A stretch of DNA of 64,000 bases. Origin: Albula goreensis (lineage: Eukaryota > Chordata > Actinopteri > Albuliformes > Albulidae). The stretch's first letter is position 1. The number at the start of each line of letters is the position of its first letter. Shown here one piece after another: positions 26,201 to 37,883 of the stretch. The position numbers and the translations under genes are program-made. The notes under the pieces are model-generated. The model saw nothing but the letters and a program-made list of their open reading frames with translations, was not told the DNA's origin and did no database searches. The stretch lies in contig CM040763.1 of the NCBI GenBank assembly GCA_022829145.1, positions 5,762,641 to 5,826,640 on the forward strand, in the 5' to 3' direction.

Positions 26201-29200
26201 GCTGCCCTGGGGCTGATAAGTGGCTGACCCAGCTATGGCACTTGTTGCTAGTGCAATGATGTGTTAGGACACCAAAAATGCATGAATGAAGCAGACAAAA
26301 TATCATTTCTACTACAGCAAAGAATGCATTAATACAACAAATATTGCCTCACTCAGGTCTGTTTGGAAGCTCAGGATTTACCGCAGAGTGAACTCAGGAA
26401 TCCTCTGACATTTTAATTATGTCATAATTTTCTTAATTGTATAAACACTGGAGATATGATGAATAGCCAATCTATGACATGCTTTCCATTCAACACAACT
26501 TATTAACCAAAGCAGGTCTTGATATGTTACATACTTAATTTCATAAAGTACAAAGTTCAGGGATAATAGAAATATCGGCACCAGTAATTACGTTACAGAC
26601 TGGCTGTTTTTATTTTAACAAAGCAGCTCAATTTTACTGTGGGGGGAATTTGTTTATCTCCACGCTGCAGACCAGAAGCTGATTTTACTTTGCTAATCCC
26701 CCTGTCTGGGCCTTGGTTCAGTCTCCTGATCCTGATGTGTTTTCTGCAGAGGCCGCCATGTCCTACCTGACCGTGGACCCCGCCATCCTGCTGATGATCG
26801 TGGGGGTGTTGATGTTCCTCATCACTTTCTGTGGATGCGTGGGGTCCCTGCGTGAGAACATCTGTCTGCTCCAGACGGTCAGTCCACCGCCACGGCTCGC
26901 CGCTACGAAAACCTCCGCTTGAGTACCGTCGGAGGGGGGGGGAAAATGCCTTATATCTGCAAAACAGACAGCTTTATCAGGAGGAGAGGAGAACTGTTTG
27001 TTCACTATGCTGCATTCCCGTAGACAAGCTGTAGTTACATGGTGTTTTGAATGAACTGTACTTGTCACAAACATTCAGACATTGGTGACACACGAATAAT
27101 GACGCAAGCTGTCTATTCATGAATCAGACTGTTTTTTTTTCCCATTAAAGTATGTACTGTATGCTAATATCTCTTCCCACCAATCACAGTACAGCTTAGT
27201 TATCTGATGCCATTTCACTCATAGGTTAGACCAAAGGTGGGCAACCCTGGTCCTTGAGTGCCAGAGCCGTTTCGGGATTTCGTTCTGCCCGAGTTCTCGA
27301 GTACAGTTTGAGTAATTATGAAGTGCCTAATCCTGAATGGTGAAGCTCCTCTTCCAGCTCCAGCACATGGCCAACTGCAGTCTTTAAAGCCTGATAATTA
27401 ACTCTGTCTGTTAATTAACCCCTGTCTGATTACACTGGCAGGGGTTTGGCTGGAGTGAAAACCAGAAATGTCTCTGGCACTCAAGGACCAGGGTTGCCCA
27501 CCCCTGGGTTACACCACAGTAAAATGTTTCATGTAAGGACTACAGGAACAGTCTTCAGCAGTCCGTCAGAAGCGTGAAATTTCGTGAAAGCGTCAGGTAA
27601 CACAAATGATCAGGGCTAGATAAATTATTAAGAGCCAAAATTTGGCATGAAATCCATGTACAGGTATGGAGCTCCTGGCCCTCACCTGCTCTAAAGGATA
27701 ACAGCATACAGGTGGCTTTCATACTTCCATTAGCAATGATGAGCAGGTAGCTGAGCTAAAGCCAGGTCTCTCTCTCCCCCACAGTTCTCAATATGTCTGA
27801 CAATCATCTTCATCCTCCAGCTGGCTGCTGGCATCCTCGGCTTTGTCTTCTCTGACAAGGTACAGTATCCCTTTTCATTACCACTGAGAGAGGCCTGCCA
27901 TCACTGTGCTGTTAGTCCCATGACAGCTGCACAGCTGCCTGCATGACAGTTGTAGCCAGCCCTGGTCCAGGGAGACAGAGGCAGGGTGGACAGGTATCCA
28001 TTGATAATAAGCCTAATTGATCAATTAGCACTGTTAATTGCACAGTTAAAATCACCTGTGCTTTTTTCTGAGTCAGCTGTTGATTTTTAAGGTTAAAACA
28101 AAACTCACGAGACCCTGTAGCCCTTCAGGTCTTCAGTTGGCCACCCCTGTTGTAGAAATGGTTTATGCTCATGCTCCTTCCTTCTGACTAGCAGACAAAA
28201 GATTCAAATCGGCGGTTTACTGTGGAGTCAGAAACCACCGGTGAGTCATGAGAGGGACTGGGTTTTGTCACGAGAAATGCATGAGAAAAATCACATACTG
28301 TTCACTGTGCACTTCTTTTGATCAGAGGTGTCAAACCTATGAGCCCACAGAAGGCCATGTTTTCATTCAGATGATAACAGCTACCTTCATTGGTTCAACT
28401 ATTCATTCAGGCACACACATATAACTGTGTTAGAGAAAGAAAAAAGTTTCTTTTTTGACTGGTAGATTGGTGTACATCTACATTAAAACATTTTTTAAAA
28501 AACGGACAAAGGAACAGTCCGCAGCTGTCATTGTCACTGTGAGTTCATGACGTACAGAAAGATATGAGATCTGATAAATTAATGATATAAGTATCCATGC
28601 AATCCAGAAAAATGGATACATTCACTTTGAAGGGTTAATATATGAGTTTTGTCTGATGTTCCAGGGTGCTCTTCACTGGAGTGGGCTCACAAGTTATTAA
28701 CTGCATTCTGAGAAATTTGCTTGGTTATGAATCTCAAGTGTACAGCCTGAATGACTCTGCGGTGTTAAGAAAGTAGACCCGGGAAGCATTCTCAGTGAGC
28801 CAATGGCTGACCTACAGTTTCTGTTTCTCTGCAGAGACTTAATCACATGATGACAAAAGTCACCAAGAGCACGGCAGGGTAATGTAGAATGAAAGTTCCC
28901 TCGTATGAAGCTTAAGGGTGTGAGCTTGTGCTCTGTCATACACTGAATGCGTGGGGAAAAAAACTCCATTCAAGGCCACTAAATGATGTGTCTATCTACC
29001 TGACCTATCCACTTTGTCTGTTTGTCTGTCTGTGTGTATCACATTGTGCCATGCTCAGGTATTTCAGTGAATGGAGGTTCTGCTTTGTGCTGTGATCTGT
29101 GCTGAACTGAAAGCTGTAGTATGTAGCTGTGCTCTGTAATTGAAAGTAAAAGGGCGTAGGAGCTGGTGGAACACAGGCACACTGGGCTGCCAGATCACGT

Positions 29201-32200
29201 TTAAACCCCTCACAAAGGAGGAGACTTTATTTATCGGTTATAAACACAGGTGCAGCTGTGGTTTCTCTTTCCCTAATGATCAAAACAATCACGTACTCTG
29301 CATAACACTTCCTTGTAATTTCTGCGTTAGCGCGCTGTGAAACAAAACTAGCTGAGAAAATGTTCTCAAGCTTTTTCTCAGCCAGGCTACCCCATTCAGT
29401 TAGCTTTAAGAGAGGAATTACCAGTCAGAGCCTCAACTTCCAGGTCATTAATCATTATCTAACTCATGGTAGTAAATATAAAACATAATATATATATGAG
29501 AAGTCAAAAGGGATTATCAGGGTGTGTCTGGTTTAACTGAGATTGATTACAAGAATGCCCATTGCCACTGCCTGCTACCTCCACTGTGAACTCTGGATAA
29601 TTTTGGATGCTTGGATATGCTCAGGCTGTAACACCCAACTGAAAAGTCCACACAACTTTATTTTTCACAACTTTATTTTTCAAGAAGTTCAGTTTGTAAT
29701 TTGGCATTTAGGAGAAGAAAAAAAATTGAGGTTTGCCTTGTGTGCTGGTGTCAGATATATGTAATTGCAACAAAGATGAGCGCTTCCAGTCGAACTCCAT
29801 TCATTGTTATGCTAAGCCCCGCGACAGGTTTAGAGTATTCGAAATACATTTAATTCATTAGATAGCACTAAATGTCCTGCAGCTTATAGTAGAGCCCCTT
29901 GTATACTTGATTTGAGGAGTCACATGCATAAGGCTTCCTCCTCCTGATTGGTTGAAAACACTTACTGGGGCATGAGAGATCATGGAAGTTGGCATGTCTC
30001 TTCCCCAGTCTATATCCTTCTGCTTTCATTACCAGAAAAAAACTCACAAGATGTCTCTTACAAACTGACATGAAAAGTCAGATACTTTCACCATTGTAAA
30101 TAAACCCTCATACTGGGATGATCTAGAGAACTGCAGGGGTAGTGCTTCTGTGTTTAAATGCATAGCTTACATACTCTGCACACTTATTTATTTTCTCTGT
30201 GTGTAACGATGGAGAACAGAAGCCAGGACCCACTGAACATCTGCTGCTGCAGTCTGTAGTGTTTGTTCCACACTGTCACTAACATTCAGGGACATTAGAG
30301 AGCAGCTTGCTGGCTTTGTTTACAGTCATGGTGTTTCAGCAGAAACACACAAGATTCTCCTCCATCCGCTGTAAATCTGAAGAAACTAATTAACGTGACC
30401 CGCTGGCGGATCAGTCTGACCTATTTGTGAATGTCTCCGTGCCGTCACAAGCTATCGTTTTCCTTCAAAGTGAATCTTTCATTCGTGTTGATTATTATGG
30501 TCTTATATGAATGGCAAACTGCCCAATCCCTGCCTCTCCTCTCTTCTTTGTTTACACAGCTGGTTTCTAGTCATAAAAGGGCATTCCACAGATGTCAGTC
30601 GTAGTGAGCAGGACATTAATTTCAAAATAAAAGCGCAGTAGCTGTGAATAAAAATGGCAGGGAAAAGGGAAAAATGTAATATCAAATAACTATTTAATTA
30701 TTTTACATGATAAATAAGTTTATTATTTAACAACATTTGAAAGCAAATACATGTTTAGTGATAGAGTCTTAAAATGGCTGAACATGAATAAATGTTTTTG
30801 AGTTAGAGTATATGTGTTTTGTCTGTTTGCCCTAGTGCTTTCCCATACTGTAACTTCATTTCAGAAAGGTAAAGTTTAGTTCAGAACACAGAGATTTACT
30901 TTGAAATTCCCTTCAGGTGTTTCATTAGGATAAATGAAGCAGGGTGTTCTCCTTGTTGTATTTGAATTAGATATTAAGAAACACCGAGGGACTTTACAGG
31001 TTAATATGTCCTTTAATTGGCTTGTCCAAAATCACAGCAGTTGTCAAGTATGTAATGATGAAGACAGCAGTGAAGCATATTTTATTGTCATGCATTAATT
31101 AATTTTGTGACTGTCTCTTTCTCTCTTCCAGGCACGAGGCAAAGTGACTGAGATAATCAACAAAGCTATAGTTCACTACAGGGATGACCTGGATTTACAA
31201 AACCTTATCGATTTTGGCCAAAGAGAGGTACATAACCAGAGTTTAGAGCACCCCCATTGATTCATTCAATCTATGCAGGAGCAGATATGGATCTGAGTTT
31301 TGGGATCACTCCCCTCCATAACATTTGGGGGCGCTGCTGTGTTTTCAGTTTAGCTGCTGTGGAGGGGTCTCCTTTAACGACTGGTCCCAGAACATGTACT
31401 TCAACTGCAGTACTGACAACCCCAGCAGAGAGCGCTGTTCTGTGCCTTACTCCTGCTGCCTCCAGTCTAAAGATGAGGTAAGGCCCACCTCTCAGTTTCT
31501 CCCTCCCTCTTCCTGCCTTCAGACTAAAAAAATATGGTACAGGCCATCTTCTATGCCCTTCTATCACTGCTCCCATAACTGTAGCAATGATTGTTATGGA
31601 AATCGCATAATACAGTAGGCGCTGATATGCTGATATCCTATGATTTAGTTTGCATCCCATAATACTCAGAAAACAAGTCATGTTGTTTTCATGGCCCTCT
31701 CCATTCATATGAGACCTTGCTATTTCCTCCTTGTTTGATCAGAAAGTACTAATTAGCTCTACGTTTTTGTAAAACTTTTATTTTACACTTCATGATATCC
31801 TTAATTTCACTGGTTTGAAACACCTTTAATAAAGCCTGAGTGAAAAAAATAAAGCAATCAATGGTACTTTGTAATGCTAACCCCCAATTTGTTTTTTCAT
31901 GTTCCTGAATTTCCATGTCCTTTGTGGTAGTTCTTCTCTTTGCCAGTAGGTGGTAGTGTTTCAAGGAAAGATATGATTCTGCTTAGATGTACAGGCCTAA
32001 ATCTCTACACAAGCAATGTGTACTCAGGTTTGTTTTTGAAATAGTTTTAGCTGATATTTTAATCGTTGTTATGGTGAAGTGTTACACAAGCATGTATTAT
32101 AACACAGAGTACTATACTCATTCACAACACAGGTGTGTAACAGGTGTGTTTTTCGGTGTCTTTCAAAGGCGATTATAAATACCATGTGTGGTCATGGGAT

Positions 32201-32937
32201 GCAGGACCTCAGCTACCTGCAGGCTGGGGCCTTCATCAACACCAACGGCTGCATCGACAAGCTGGTCAACTGGATCCATGGCAACCTCTTTCTGCTGGGG
32301 GGGGTCGCCCTGGGCCTCGCCATTCCTCAGGTTAGGCCCTCATACCTGAGCCCACACCCTGTCCCGTTACAGCCCAGACTTACAACCTGCGAAGGGGTAA
32401 CCAAGGGGAACACCCTTTTGAAAATGACATGTATTGGAAAAATATCAAAATAAAATATATGATCTCAAAGTATATTAATACATTAAGATCAAAACACTTC
32501 ACAATACACTGATGAATGAAAGACGGTGCATATACAGCAACATACTGCATACATCTTAAGACATTGTCAATATAAGTGACTTTGTAAATTGTTTTTTTGA
32601 AGCCCACAAATTTAATGTGTACTGTAGTACTGTGTCTTGAAATTTGGCTTCACTGATTGACAGTGTTTGTGACACTAAATTTATCAGTATGGTGTCTTGT
32701 GATCATGTGACACCCCCCACACACACACACATCAGGAACACACATTGATTTATGAATCATTTTCTTTATATTCACATTTGTGACCATGAAATTAATCTGT
32801 GTTCTTTCTTTCTCCATTCTGTTCTGTGTTGACAGCTGGTTGGGATGCTGTTGTCACAGATCCTGATCAACCAGATAAAAGACCAGATTGAGCTGCAGAA
32901 CTACAACCTCCAGCACCGCTCTGATCCCTGGCACTGA
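20133..32937 (+). CDS. tspan33: tspan33 gene, tetraspanin-33 (8 coding exons)
   Basis: Tspan33 is a four-pass tetraspanin of the TspanC8 group, which binds ADAM10 and controls its exit from the ER and its surface delivery. The exons join in phase to 843 nt (280 residues; human about 283) with no internal stop. Membrane segments lie near residues 19-43, 56-80, 92-114 and 233-257. The large extracellular loop has the CCG motif (C153, C154, G155) and further cysteines at 170, 180, 186, 187, 200 and 222. That makes eight, which is diagnostic of TspanC8. Stretches such as ENICLLQT, YRDDLDLQNLIDFGQ and NGCIDKLVNWIH match my recollection of human TSPAN33. The start ATG has A at -3 and G at +4. Whether this fish has a second tspan33 paralogue cannot be seen here. 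Confidence 0.97.
20226..25877 (+). other. tspan33: tspan33 intron 1
   Basis: This 5.65 kb first intron has no further coding exon that I can support. It holds a minus-strand SINE near 23407-23570, a G-rich run near 23153-23178 and a block around 24060-24440 with compact non-repetitive composition. The block includes short GATA-type motifs and could be regulatory. The rest is AT-rich and unremarkable. Confidence 0.6.
23407..23570 (-). mobile_element. tRNA-derived SINE in tspan33 intron 1
   Basis: The minus strand shows a tRNA-like head with GGTTGCAGGTTCTGTTCC and a body containing GTACCCTTGAACAAGGTACT. It is the same family as 44663-44878. Confidence 0.7.
25878..25935 (+). CDS. tspan33: tspan33 coding exon 2
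   Basis: Residues 32-50 plus the first base of codon 51 complete membrane segment 1 and give the small loop start YARLMKHA. The acceptor is TTTTTGTAG and the donor GTAAGT. It enters in phase 0 and leaves in phase 1, which matches exon 3. Confidence 0.95.
26750..26877 (+). CDS. tspan33: tspan33 coding exon 3
   Basis: This exon completes E51 and encodes residues 52-93. It covers the small extracellular loop (YLTVDPAIL) and membrane segment 2 with the conserved FCGCVGSLREN turn. The acceptor is TTTCTGCAG and the donor GTCAGT, in phase 0. Confidence 0.96.
26878..27784 (+). other. tspan33: tspan33 intron 3
   Basis: This short intron carries a complete inverted-repeat transposon at 27232-27505. 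I see nothing else in it. Confidence 0.7.
27232..27505. mobile_element. complete hAT-like MITE with long terminal inverted repeats
   Basis: The left end AGGTGGGCAACCCTGGTCCT, extended by TGAGTGCCAGAG, is repeated exactly as its inverse at the right end, giving a terminal inverted repeat of about 32 bases. Flanking 8-mers GGTTAGAC and GGTTACAC differ at one base and fit a hAT target duplication. There is no coding capacity. Confidence 0.85.
27785..27859 (+). CDS. tspan33: tspan33 coding exon 4
   Basis: Residues 94-118 form membrane segment 3, ending in GFVFSDK at the start of the large loop. The exon is 75 nt and in phase 0 on both sides. The acceptor is CTCCCCCACAG and the donor GTACAG. Confidence 0.96.
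27953..28152. mobile_element. hAT-like MITE, degraded
   Basis: AGCCAGCCCTGGTCCAGGGA at the left and AGTTGGCCACCCCTGTTG at the right form imperfect inverted ends like those of the neighbouring complete element. Confidence 0.55.
28328..28480. mobile_element. hAT-like MITE fragment
   Basis: AGAGGTGTCAAACCTATGAG starts a segment with the TTGGTTCAACTATTCATTCA motif shared with 15330-15420. The other end is lost or unclear. Confidence 0.45.
30200..30490. promoter_or_regulatory. tspan33: candidate regulatory element in tspan33 intron 4
   Basis: This repeat-free block includes GAAACTAATTAACGTGACCC and CAAGCTATCGTTTTCC and lies within the largest downstream intron of tspan33. There is no coding signal. 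Confidence 0.25.
31132..31227 (+). CDS. tspan33: tspan33 coding exon 5
   Basis: Residues 119-150 are the first helices of the large extracellular loop (ARGKVTEIINKAIVHYRDD, then LDLQNLIDFGQRE). The exon is 96 nt and in phase 0. The acceptor TCTCTTCCAG is strong and the donor is GTACAT. Confidence 0.96.
31349..31477 (+). CDS. tspan33: tspan33 coding exon 6 (CCG motif)
   Basis: Residues 151-193 hold the tetraspanin CCG signature (C153, C154, G155) and cysteines 170, 180, 186 and 187 of the eight-cysteine loop. N169-C-S is a possible N-glycosylation site. The exon is 129 nt and in phase 0, with donor GTAAGG. The intron before it is only 121 bases long. Confidence 0.97.
31478..32168 (+). other. 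tspan33: tspan33 intron 6
   Basis: This is AT-rich intronic DNA between exons 6 and 7. I see no repeat or further exon in it. Confidence 0.6.
32169..32330 (+). CDS. tspan33: tspan33 coding exon 7
   Basis: Residues 194-247 carry the last two loop cysteines (C200, C222) and membrane segment 4 (LFLLGGVALGLAIPQ). The acceptor reads TTTCAAAG and the donor GTTAGG. The exon is 162 nt and in phase 0. Confidence 0.96.
32331..32835 (+). other. tspan33: tspan33 intron 7
   Basis: This intron holds a short CA-rich run near 32714-32731 and otherwise plain AT-rich sequence. It has no additional exon. Confidence 0.6.
32836..32937 (+). CDS. tspan33: tspan33 coding exon 8 and stop
   Basis: Residues 248-280 finish membrane segment 4 and give the short cytoplasmic tail ending QHRSDPWH, followed by TGA at 32935-32937. 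The acceptor is TGTTGACAG. The tail resembles the human ending (HRADPWY in my recollection). Confidence 0.96.
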   Translation: MVGMLLSQILINQIKDQIELQNYNLQHRSDPWH

Positions 32938-34386
32938 TCACATGGTTCACATGGCAACACCAAAAACGACTGGAGCTCCAGTCAGCCATCGATGACTGAA
33001 CCATTTAAGCCAATCAGAAGGTTTATCTTTGTATATCAAAACACGATTGGTTCAAATTAGTGACTTGAGGGCTACAATTGGGAAGAGCTCCAATTATCCA
33101 GTTACTGGATTCTTGTAATCGATCAAAAAGTTCTGTACAAAACACAAACTGTTCTGAGTCATTTAGCTGCCGATAGTATAGGGTCACTTTACTCATTTTT
33201 TTGTATCATAAAAGCAGATTCTGCCCATTGTTACCACACAGCGCCTTAGACAGCTGCAGCCGTGTCAAACTGCCCATAAGTGCTCTACTATATAACTGCC
33301 CTACTGCTATGGGACAGCGCCCCCTAAACCTTTTTTGTAGACCGCAACCTTGGCGCCATTCGAGGCATGCTGTTAAGACTGCCTTTCTAAGACTTCTGAA
33401 GATTCCGGAATGGATCTTGACCACGGAACTCCCACCGGAAATGGATACGAGAGGAGCAATCAGCCCTGTGGTCCAGCATTTTTCTTTTGTTTGTTTTGTT
33501 TTTTTTTTTGTTTTCTTTTCCCTCACTGCCCCGCCCCCCACCAAACCCCCTCCTCCCTTATATTCCCCACCCACAGTGCAGATGAATGCCTTAGATTCCC
33601 AATCACAAGTGTTTACATCTCTGCAAGCCTACTGAATGCCACATGGGGAAAATATTACACATCAGTACAAGAGAACTGTGCCGATACCATTTTTGTTAAA
33701 ACTGATATTTTCACCACAGGTAGATCATTTGTTCTACGTTTATTTTTATTGGGAAATTTATACAGTACCATTAACTGTACAGATGGCAGGAGCAGAAACT
33801 GAATGAGATGTGAATGAATCCTTACCAGAGCTGTGTCATCACTTCTGTGCTCCTGCAACGGCAAGAGCAAACAATATTACACACTGGGAATTCAGTAAGA
33901 CCTGACCTCAGTGAGCTTAAGGAATCAGCTGTAATTTGTGTTTGTTGAAATGAAACGGGAGTGGATGAGATCTTTTTAATTGTGTGTGGACGTTCATTAT
34001 GCGACTGGCTTTATGTCGTTTGTCAATGTCCTGCGTCATGTTGATAATTCAGTTCTACCCCTCTATTACAAGACAGCACTTGCCAGTTGAGACAGTGTTC
34101 CTCTGACTGTATCCTGCCCTTCTGTAATGTTTTCTTAGAGATGCATCTCTTACCAGTAATATTTGTGCCTTATTTTTTTTACATGTTACAGTTTGCACTG
34201 TTTTACAGATGTTCCTTTAAGATCAGTGCAGTTACGTATGTTTATGAAATATAACTTTTATGAATTCCCTGATTTCAGTGTCATATTAAGCTTTCCACAT
34301 CGTTTCTTCAAACAGATATTTTTATCAGCTGTAGCTGCCTTCATGTCAACAGTCAGTCAGTCACCGGTGGTGGGGGAGGCATGGCA

Positions 34387-34479
34387 AGCGTGCACATGTG
34401 AGCGTGCACATGTGAGCGTGCACCTGTGAGAGCGTGCATGTGAGAGCGTGCCTGTGAGAGCTTGCATGTGAGAGCGTTT
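34387..34479. repeat. minisatellite with GAGCGTGCAYSTGT-like units
   Basis: About six imperfect units of 14-16 bases (GAGCGTGCACATGT and relatives) lie in the tspan33 3' region. Confidence 0.85.
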
Positions 34480-34610
34480 GCCGACCTGTTGCGGCAGAGT
34501 TCACCTGCTGAATGTTTCCTGCTTTCTCTTAAGCAGTGACGGCTCTTTGGCTCCTGCTCTTTTCGAGGATTTTCCCTAGAAACAACAAAAACAGCGGAGG
34601 CCCGATTTCC

Positions 34611-34616
34611 AATAAA
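34611..34616 (+). terminator. tspan33: candidate poly(A) signal of tspan33
   Basis: AATAAA lies about 1.7 kb after the tspan33 stop codon and is the first canonical hexamer I noticed there. Use of the site is inferred. A variant hexamer nearer the stop could be used instead. Confidence 0.3.
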
Positions 34617-34818
34617 CGCGTCTTATTTTACGTAACGGCTCTCGCAAACACAGCGTGTTTGGGTTGGCAGGCGCTTCCCTCTTGTGTTTACATGCTCGGC
34701 CACACTCCGCCTGAGAGGACCAGTTCAGGCATCTCAGAATTCCCGCTGTGCCCTCGCCATCCTCAGTGTCTGCGGCGTTTATCTCTCCCCTGCATGTTTG
34801 TCTGATCGGACAGAAGGC

Positions 34819-34850
34819 GGGAGGGAGGGAGGGAGGGAGGGAGGGAGAGA
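34819..34850. repeat. (GGGA)n microsatellite
   Basis: Seven GGGA units are seen in a purine-rich stretch. Confidence 0.9.
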
Positions 34851-35814
34851 ATAGGAGCTGATACTCCATAAGATTAATTTAAAACAGTAGATTGGGTCTG
34901 TTGACTGTCTGTTATAAACGATTGTGTTGGTTTATTTTAATATCTTTATCATATGAGATTCTTTTCCATTGCTCCCAAACAGTGGGGCAGGGGTCAAGTG
35001 TCAAAGGTCAAGATGGGTCATGGGACACAGTCTTAAAAAATATACATTCTGTACTGTATGGTATACATCTCCTGTAAATACACATTATTACTCAAGTCAA
35101 TCAAATGTATTGCTCCAAATGTTTATTTCCTTACTTTTTTTCTTCATATTTTGCCAACCACATCAAGCTAAGTTTTCAGCCCCACCCATCAAACAGGTAT
35201 TGGCAACACGTGTGACTCCTCTGCTTCACATAGCAACCGGCTTTCGCTATTTTGGACTGCAGATGTGACATCAGTCACCTTGCCATTGGAGAAGCCTGGA
35301 GGCAAAATATGCTCGTAGCTGCCTCACTAATGTGGAGCTCCGGAGTTTGAACTCCAGCTGGTGGACACAGCAGTGTCACCCAAAGCTTCACCTGTGTACA
35401 TTATACAGCGAGTTGTCTAATATATTACACCTGATGAGTTATATTTCCTACCACACTGAAGCAAGGGGTAATTACTGTAGAAAGGAGCACATGCACTGAT
35501 TTAAGGACTAAACCACAACAGAAAGGACTGATGTGGGTCTGACACAAAGCCAGGGCTTTTTAGTGGCTTGCTCTTTGTTTCCACTTTCACCAGAACCACT
35601 TCATAACCAGACATCATCATACTGGTAATTCCTGTGAAGGTTGTCATAGCATAACCCACACCCCCTCGACCAATCACAATCAAGTGTTTAACCACACTGA
35701 ACTCTAAACCCAAATATCACCATGAAGGAATGGACACGTTCTCACTATTGGCAGGATTCATTGAGAAAGGGTTAAATAATTGCAGTGAAGGGCCGGCATG
35801 TCTGTTGTGTGTTA

Positions 35815-35945
35815 GCGTGTTTCTGCACTGATTGGCTAAACTCACCCTTTGTTCCCAGGGCCAAAATTGGCTGCTGATTTTAAGCATCACCAAAACCCCG
35901 TAGACTTTGTGGTCCTCCAGGACTGTTGTGCACCGCTGAAATAAA
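35815..35945. mobile_element. hAT-like MITE fragment
   Basis: The segment contains GCACTGATTGGCTAAACTCA, AGGGCCAAAATT and the end GTGGTCCTCCAGGACTG. It shares its core with 58436-58570. Confidence 0.5.
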
Positions 35946-36310
35946 GTAAGCCTGAGTGAAGTAAGGGGCCTCAAAGAGCTGGAAACCCCCAGCTCTGATA
36001 CTGCAGTGAGGTGTCTGAGAGCTGCAGACGGCTGGACGGGAGGAGGCGCTGGGGAAGGGGGGCAGTGGATATGGAGCTAACGGTGTTGACCATGAAGATT
36101 TAAATAGCAATAATCTCACCAGCGTTATTTTCAACCCCCCAATCCCCTGCTCACTATAACCTCATTAATAAAAGAGAAAGGGGTGCTGGGTTAAAAAGGA
36201 GACTGTGTACACTTACATAGTGTATTTTGCACAAACTCTTGTGTGTGTACATGCTGTACATGTTTGTATGTGTATTTGAATGGGTGAGATACTCCCGTTT
36301 CCTGTAGAAA

Positions 36311-36476
36311 AGGCAGCCTGGAGCCTAATGGCTAAGGTGCTTGACTGTGTTCTGGAGGATTAGTGGATCAAGCCCAAACAATTAAGATATGTGAAGCCGT
36401 TGTGGCTTTGAGTGAGGCCTATAACCCAGTTAGCCTAACCAACTACAAGTTGCTTTGGATGCAAGTGCTAAATAAC
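36311..36476 (+). mobile_element. degenerate tRNA-derived SINE
   Basis: GGCAGCCTGGAGCCTAATGG followed by CTAAGGTGCTTGACTG resembles the same SINE head, and AAGTTGCTTTGGATGCAAGT its tail. Box B is badly decayed. Confidence 0.6.
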
Positions 36477-36658
36477 TCTGCTGCACTGTATCTCTGTATA
36501 CTGTATTCTGACTTCTGGACTTCAAAAACATTTGTGTACTTGTGTGTGATTTCACCAGTTACATATGAATAATACACACAATATTGATTGAGCATGCAAG
36601 AATAGAGATTTTGGTATGTGTCTATAACTTGGACTTTAGATAGTACTTAGCTTGTAAA

Positions 36659-36684
36659 CGTGTGTGTGTGTGTGTGTGTGTGTG
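36659..36684. repeat. (GT)n microsatellite
   Basis: Thirteen GT units can be read directly. Confidence 0.9.
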
Positions 36685-37859
36685 CATGTGTTGCTGAAGC
36701 TGGCCTCTTCTCTGCAATCTCAGCACTGTTATTTTAAATGTCATCTGTTAACCACTTACGGGGAAGCATGTCTCAACACTGCTATAAAGAAAAAAACACA
36801 AGTTTGTACAACTGTTATGAAGCGGTGAAGCACCACACTGTAATTTTCATTTCTGGGGGAAAGAGACACCCATTGGTTCAGCTCTGCTGGATTTAACAGA
36901 CTATTGTACTTCATGTTTTTTTTTTTATCCCAGTGGAGACACGAAAACCACATCATTTCCATTGTCTTGACTTTGCCTTTTTAAAAAGCAAACATTTATT
37001 TCAGTCCATAATTCCCCCACAACAACGCACAAATGCTTCTTTGACATGTTGGTTACGAAAGAAGTAATCACTAAAAGACTTCTCAGAACCGTGTGTATGT
37101 ATGTCTGTGCATGTGTGTGTGTGTGTTTCCATTGTGTGTTTACCTTCACTGCTGAATGAACAAAATGGCCACATTAGTCCACCCCAGCCCAGCACAGACT
37201 GGAGCTCAAAATGCAACAGACTGTTAACAACAGTAATAAAAAAAAAAAACTAGCAAAAAATATAGATCTCCACCCCGTTCGTCCCACTGGCAAATCAAAT
37301 CCCAAGCCAAGGTACATTCCTGGCCTGAAATCCGATGCGAACGGGCTGAGGGTCAAAAACAGCCTTGTGCCTGTGTGTTACGGCTTTCTCTCCAAACATA
37401 ACCTTCCAGCTCTCAATGCTACTACCTATGAGCCTTTTCTAAACCCTTTCATGGCTTTAAACTTTTATATGCAGAACAAATCATCTCTTAGTATATTGAA
37501 ATATGTTTCATGTTTGTTATGAGGGGAAATATAATGGTATTTTTAAAAGAGGAAAAATGTCAAGCGATACAGAAAAGCACTTAACATCATCTGTACATCT
37601 GTGTTTTAATGCTGAAGATATTAATGTCACTGTTAACAATATGCATATCTTTAGGTCTATGGAAAACAAAGTAACAAACTTACTTTGTGTGACAGACTCC
37701 CTAATTTATTTATGCATTTTGCCTGCCGTCTTTTCTCAAAAAGCATTTTTTTTCTGCCATGTTTAAGTGTATGAAAGTAGGATACAACAGCATGAAACTC
37801 ATTATTTTGGTATTCGTCTTCACTCGAACACGGTATCTGTCTCTGGAAAATGATGGATG

Positions 37860-37883
37860 GAGAGAGAGAGAGAGAGAGAGAGA
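37860..37883. repeat. (GA)n microsatellite
   Basis: A pure GA run sits inside a purine-rich stretch that extends to about 37943. Confidence 0.9.

Larger units (their letters stand above)
27860..31131 (+). other. tspan33: tspan33 intron 4
   Basis: This 3.3 kb intron contains two hAT-like fragments (27953-28152 and 28328-28480) and a compositionally constrained block at 30200-30490 that may be a regulatory element. I see no other exon. Confidence 0.6.
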
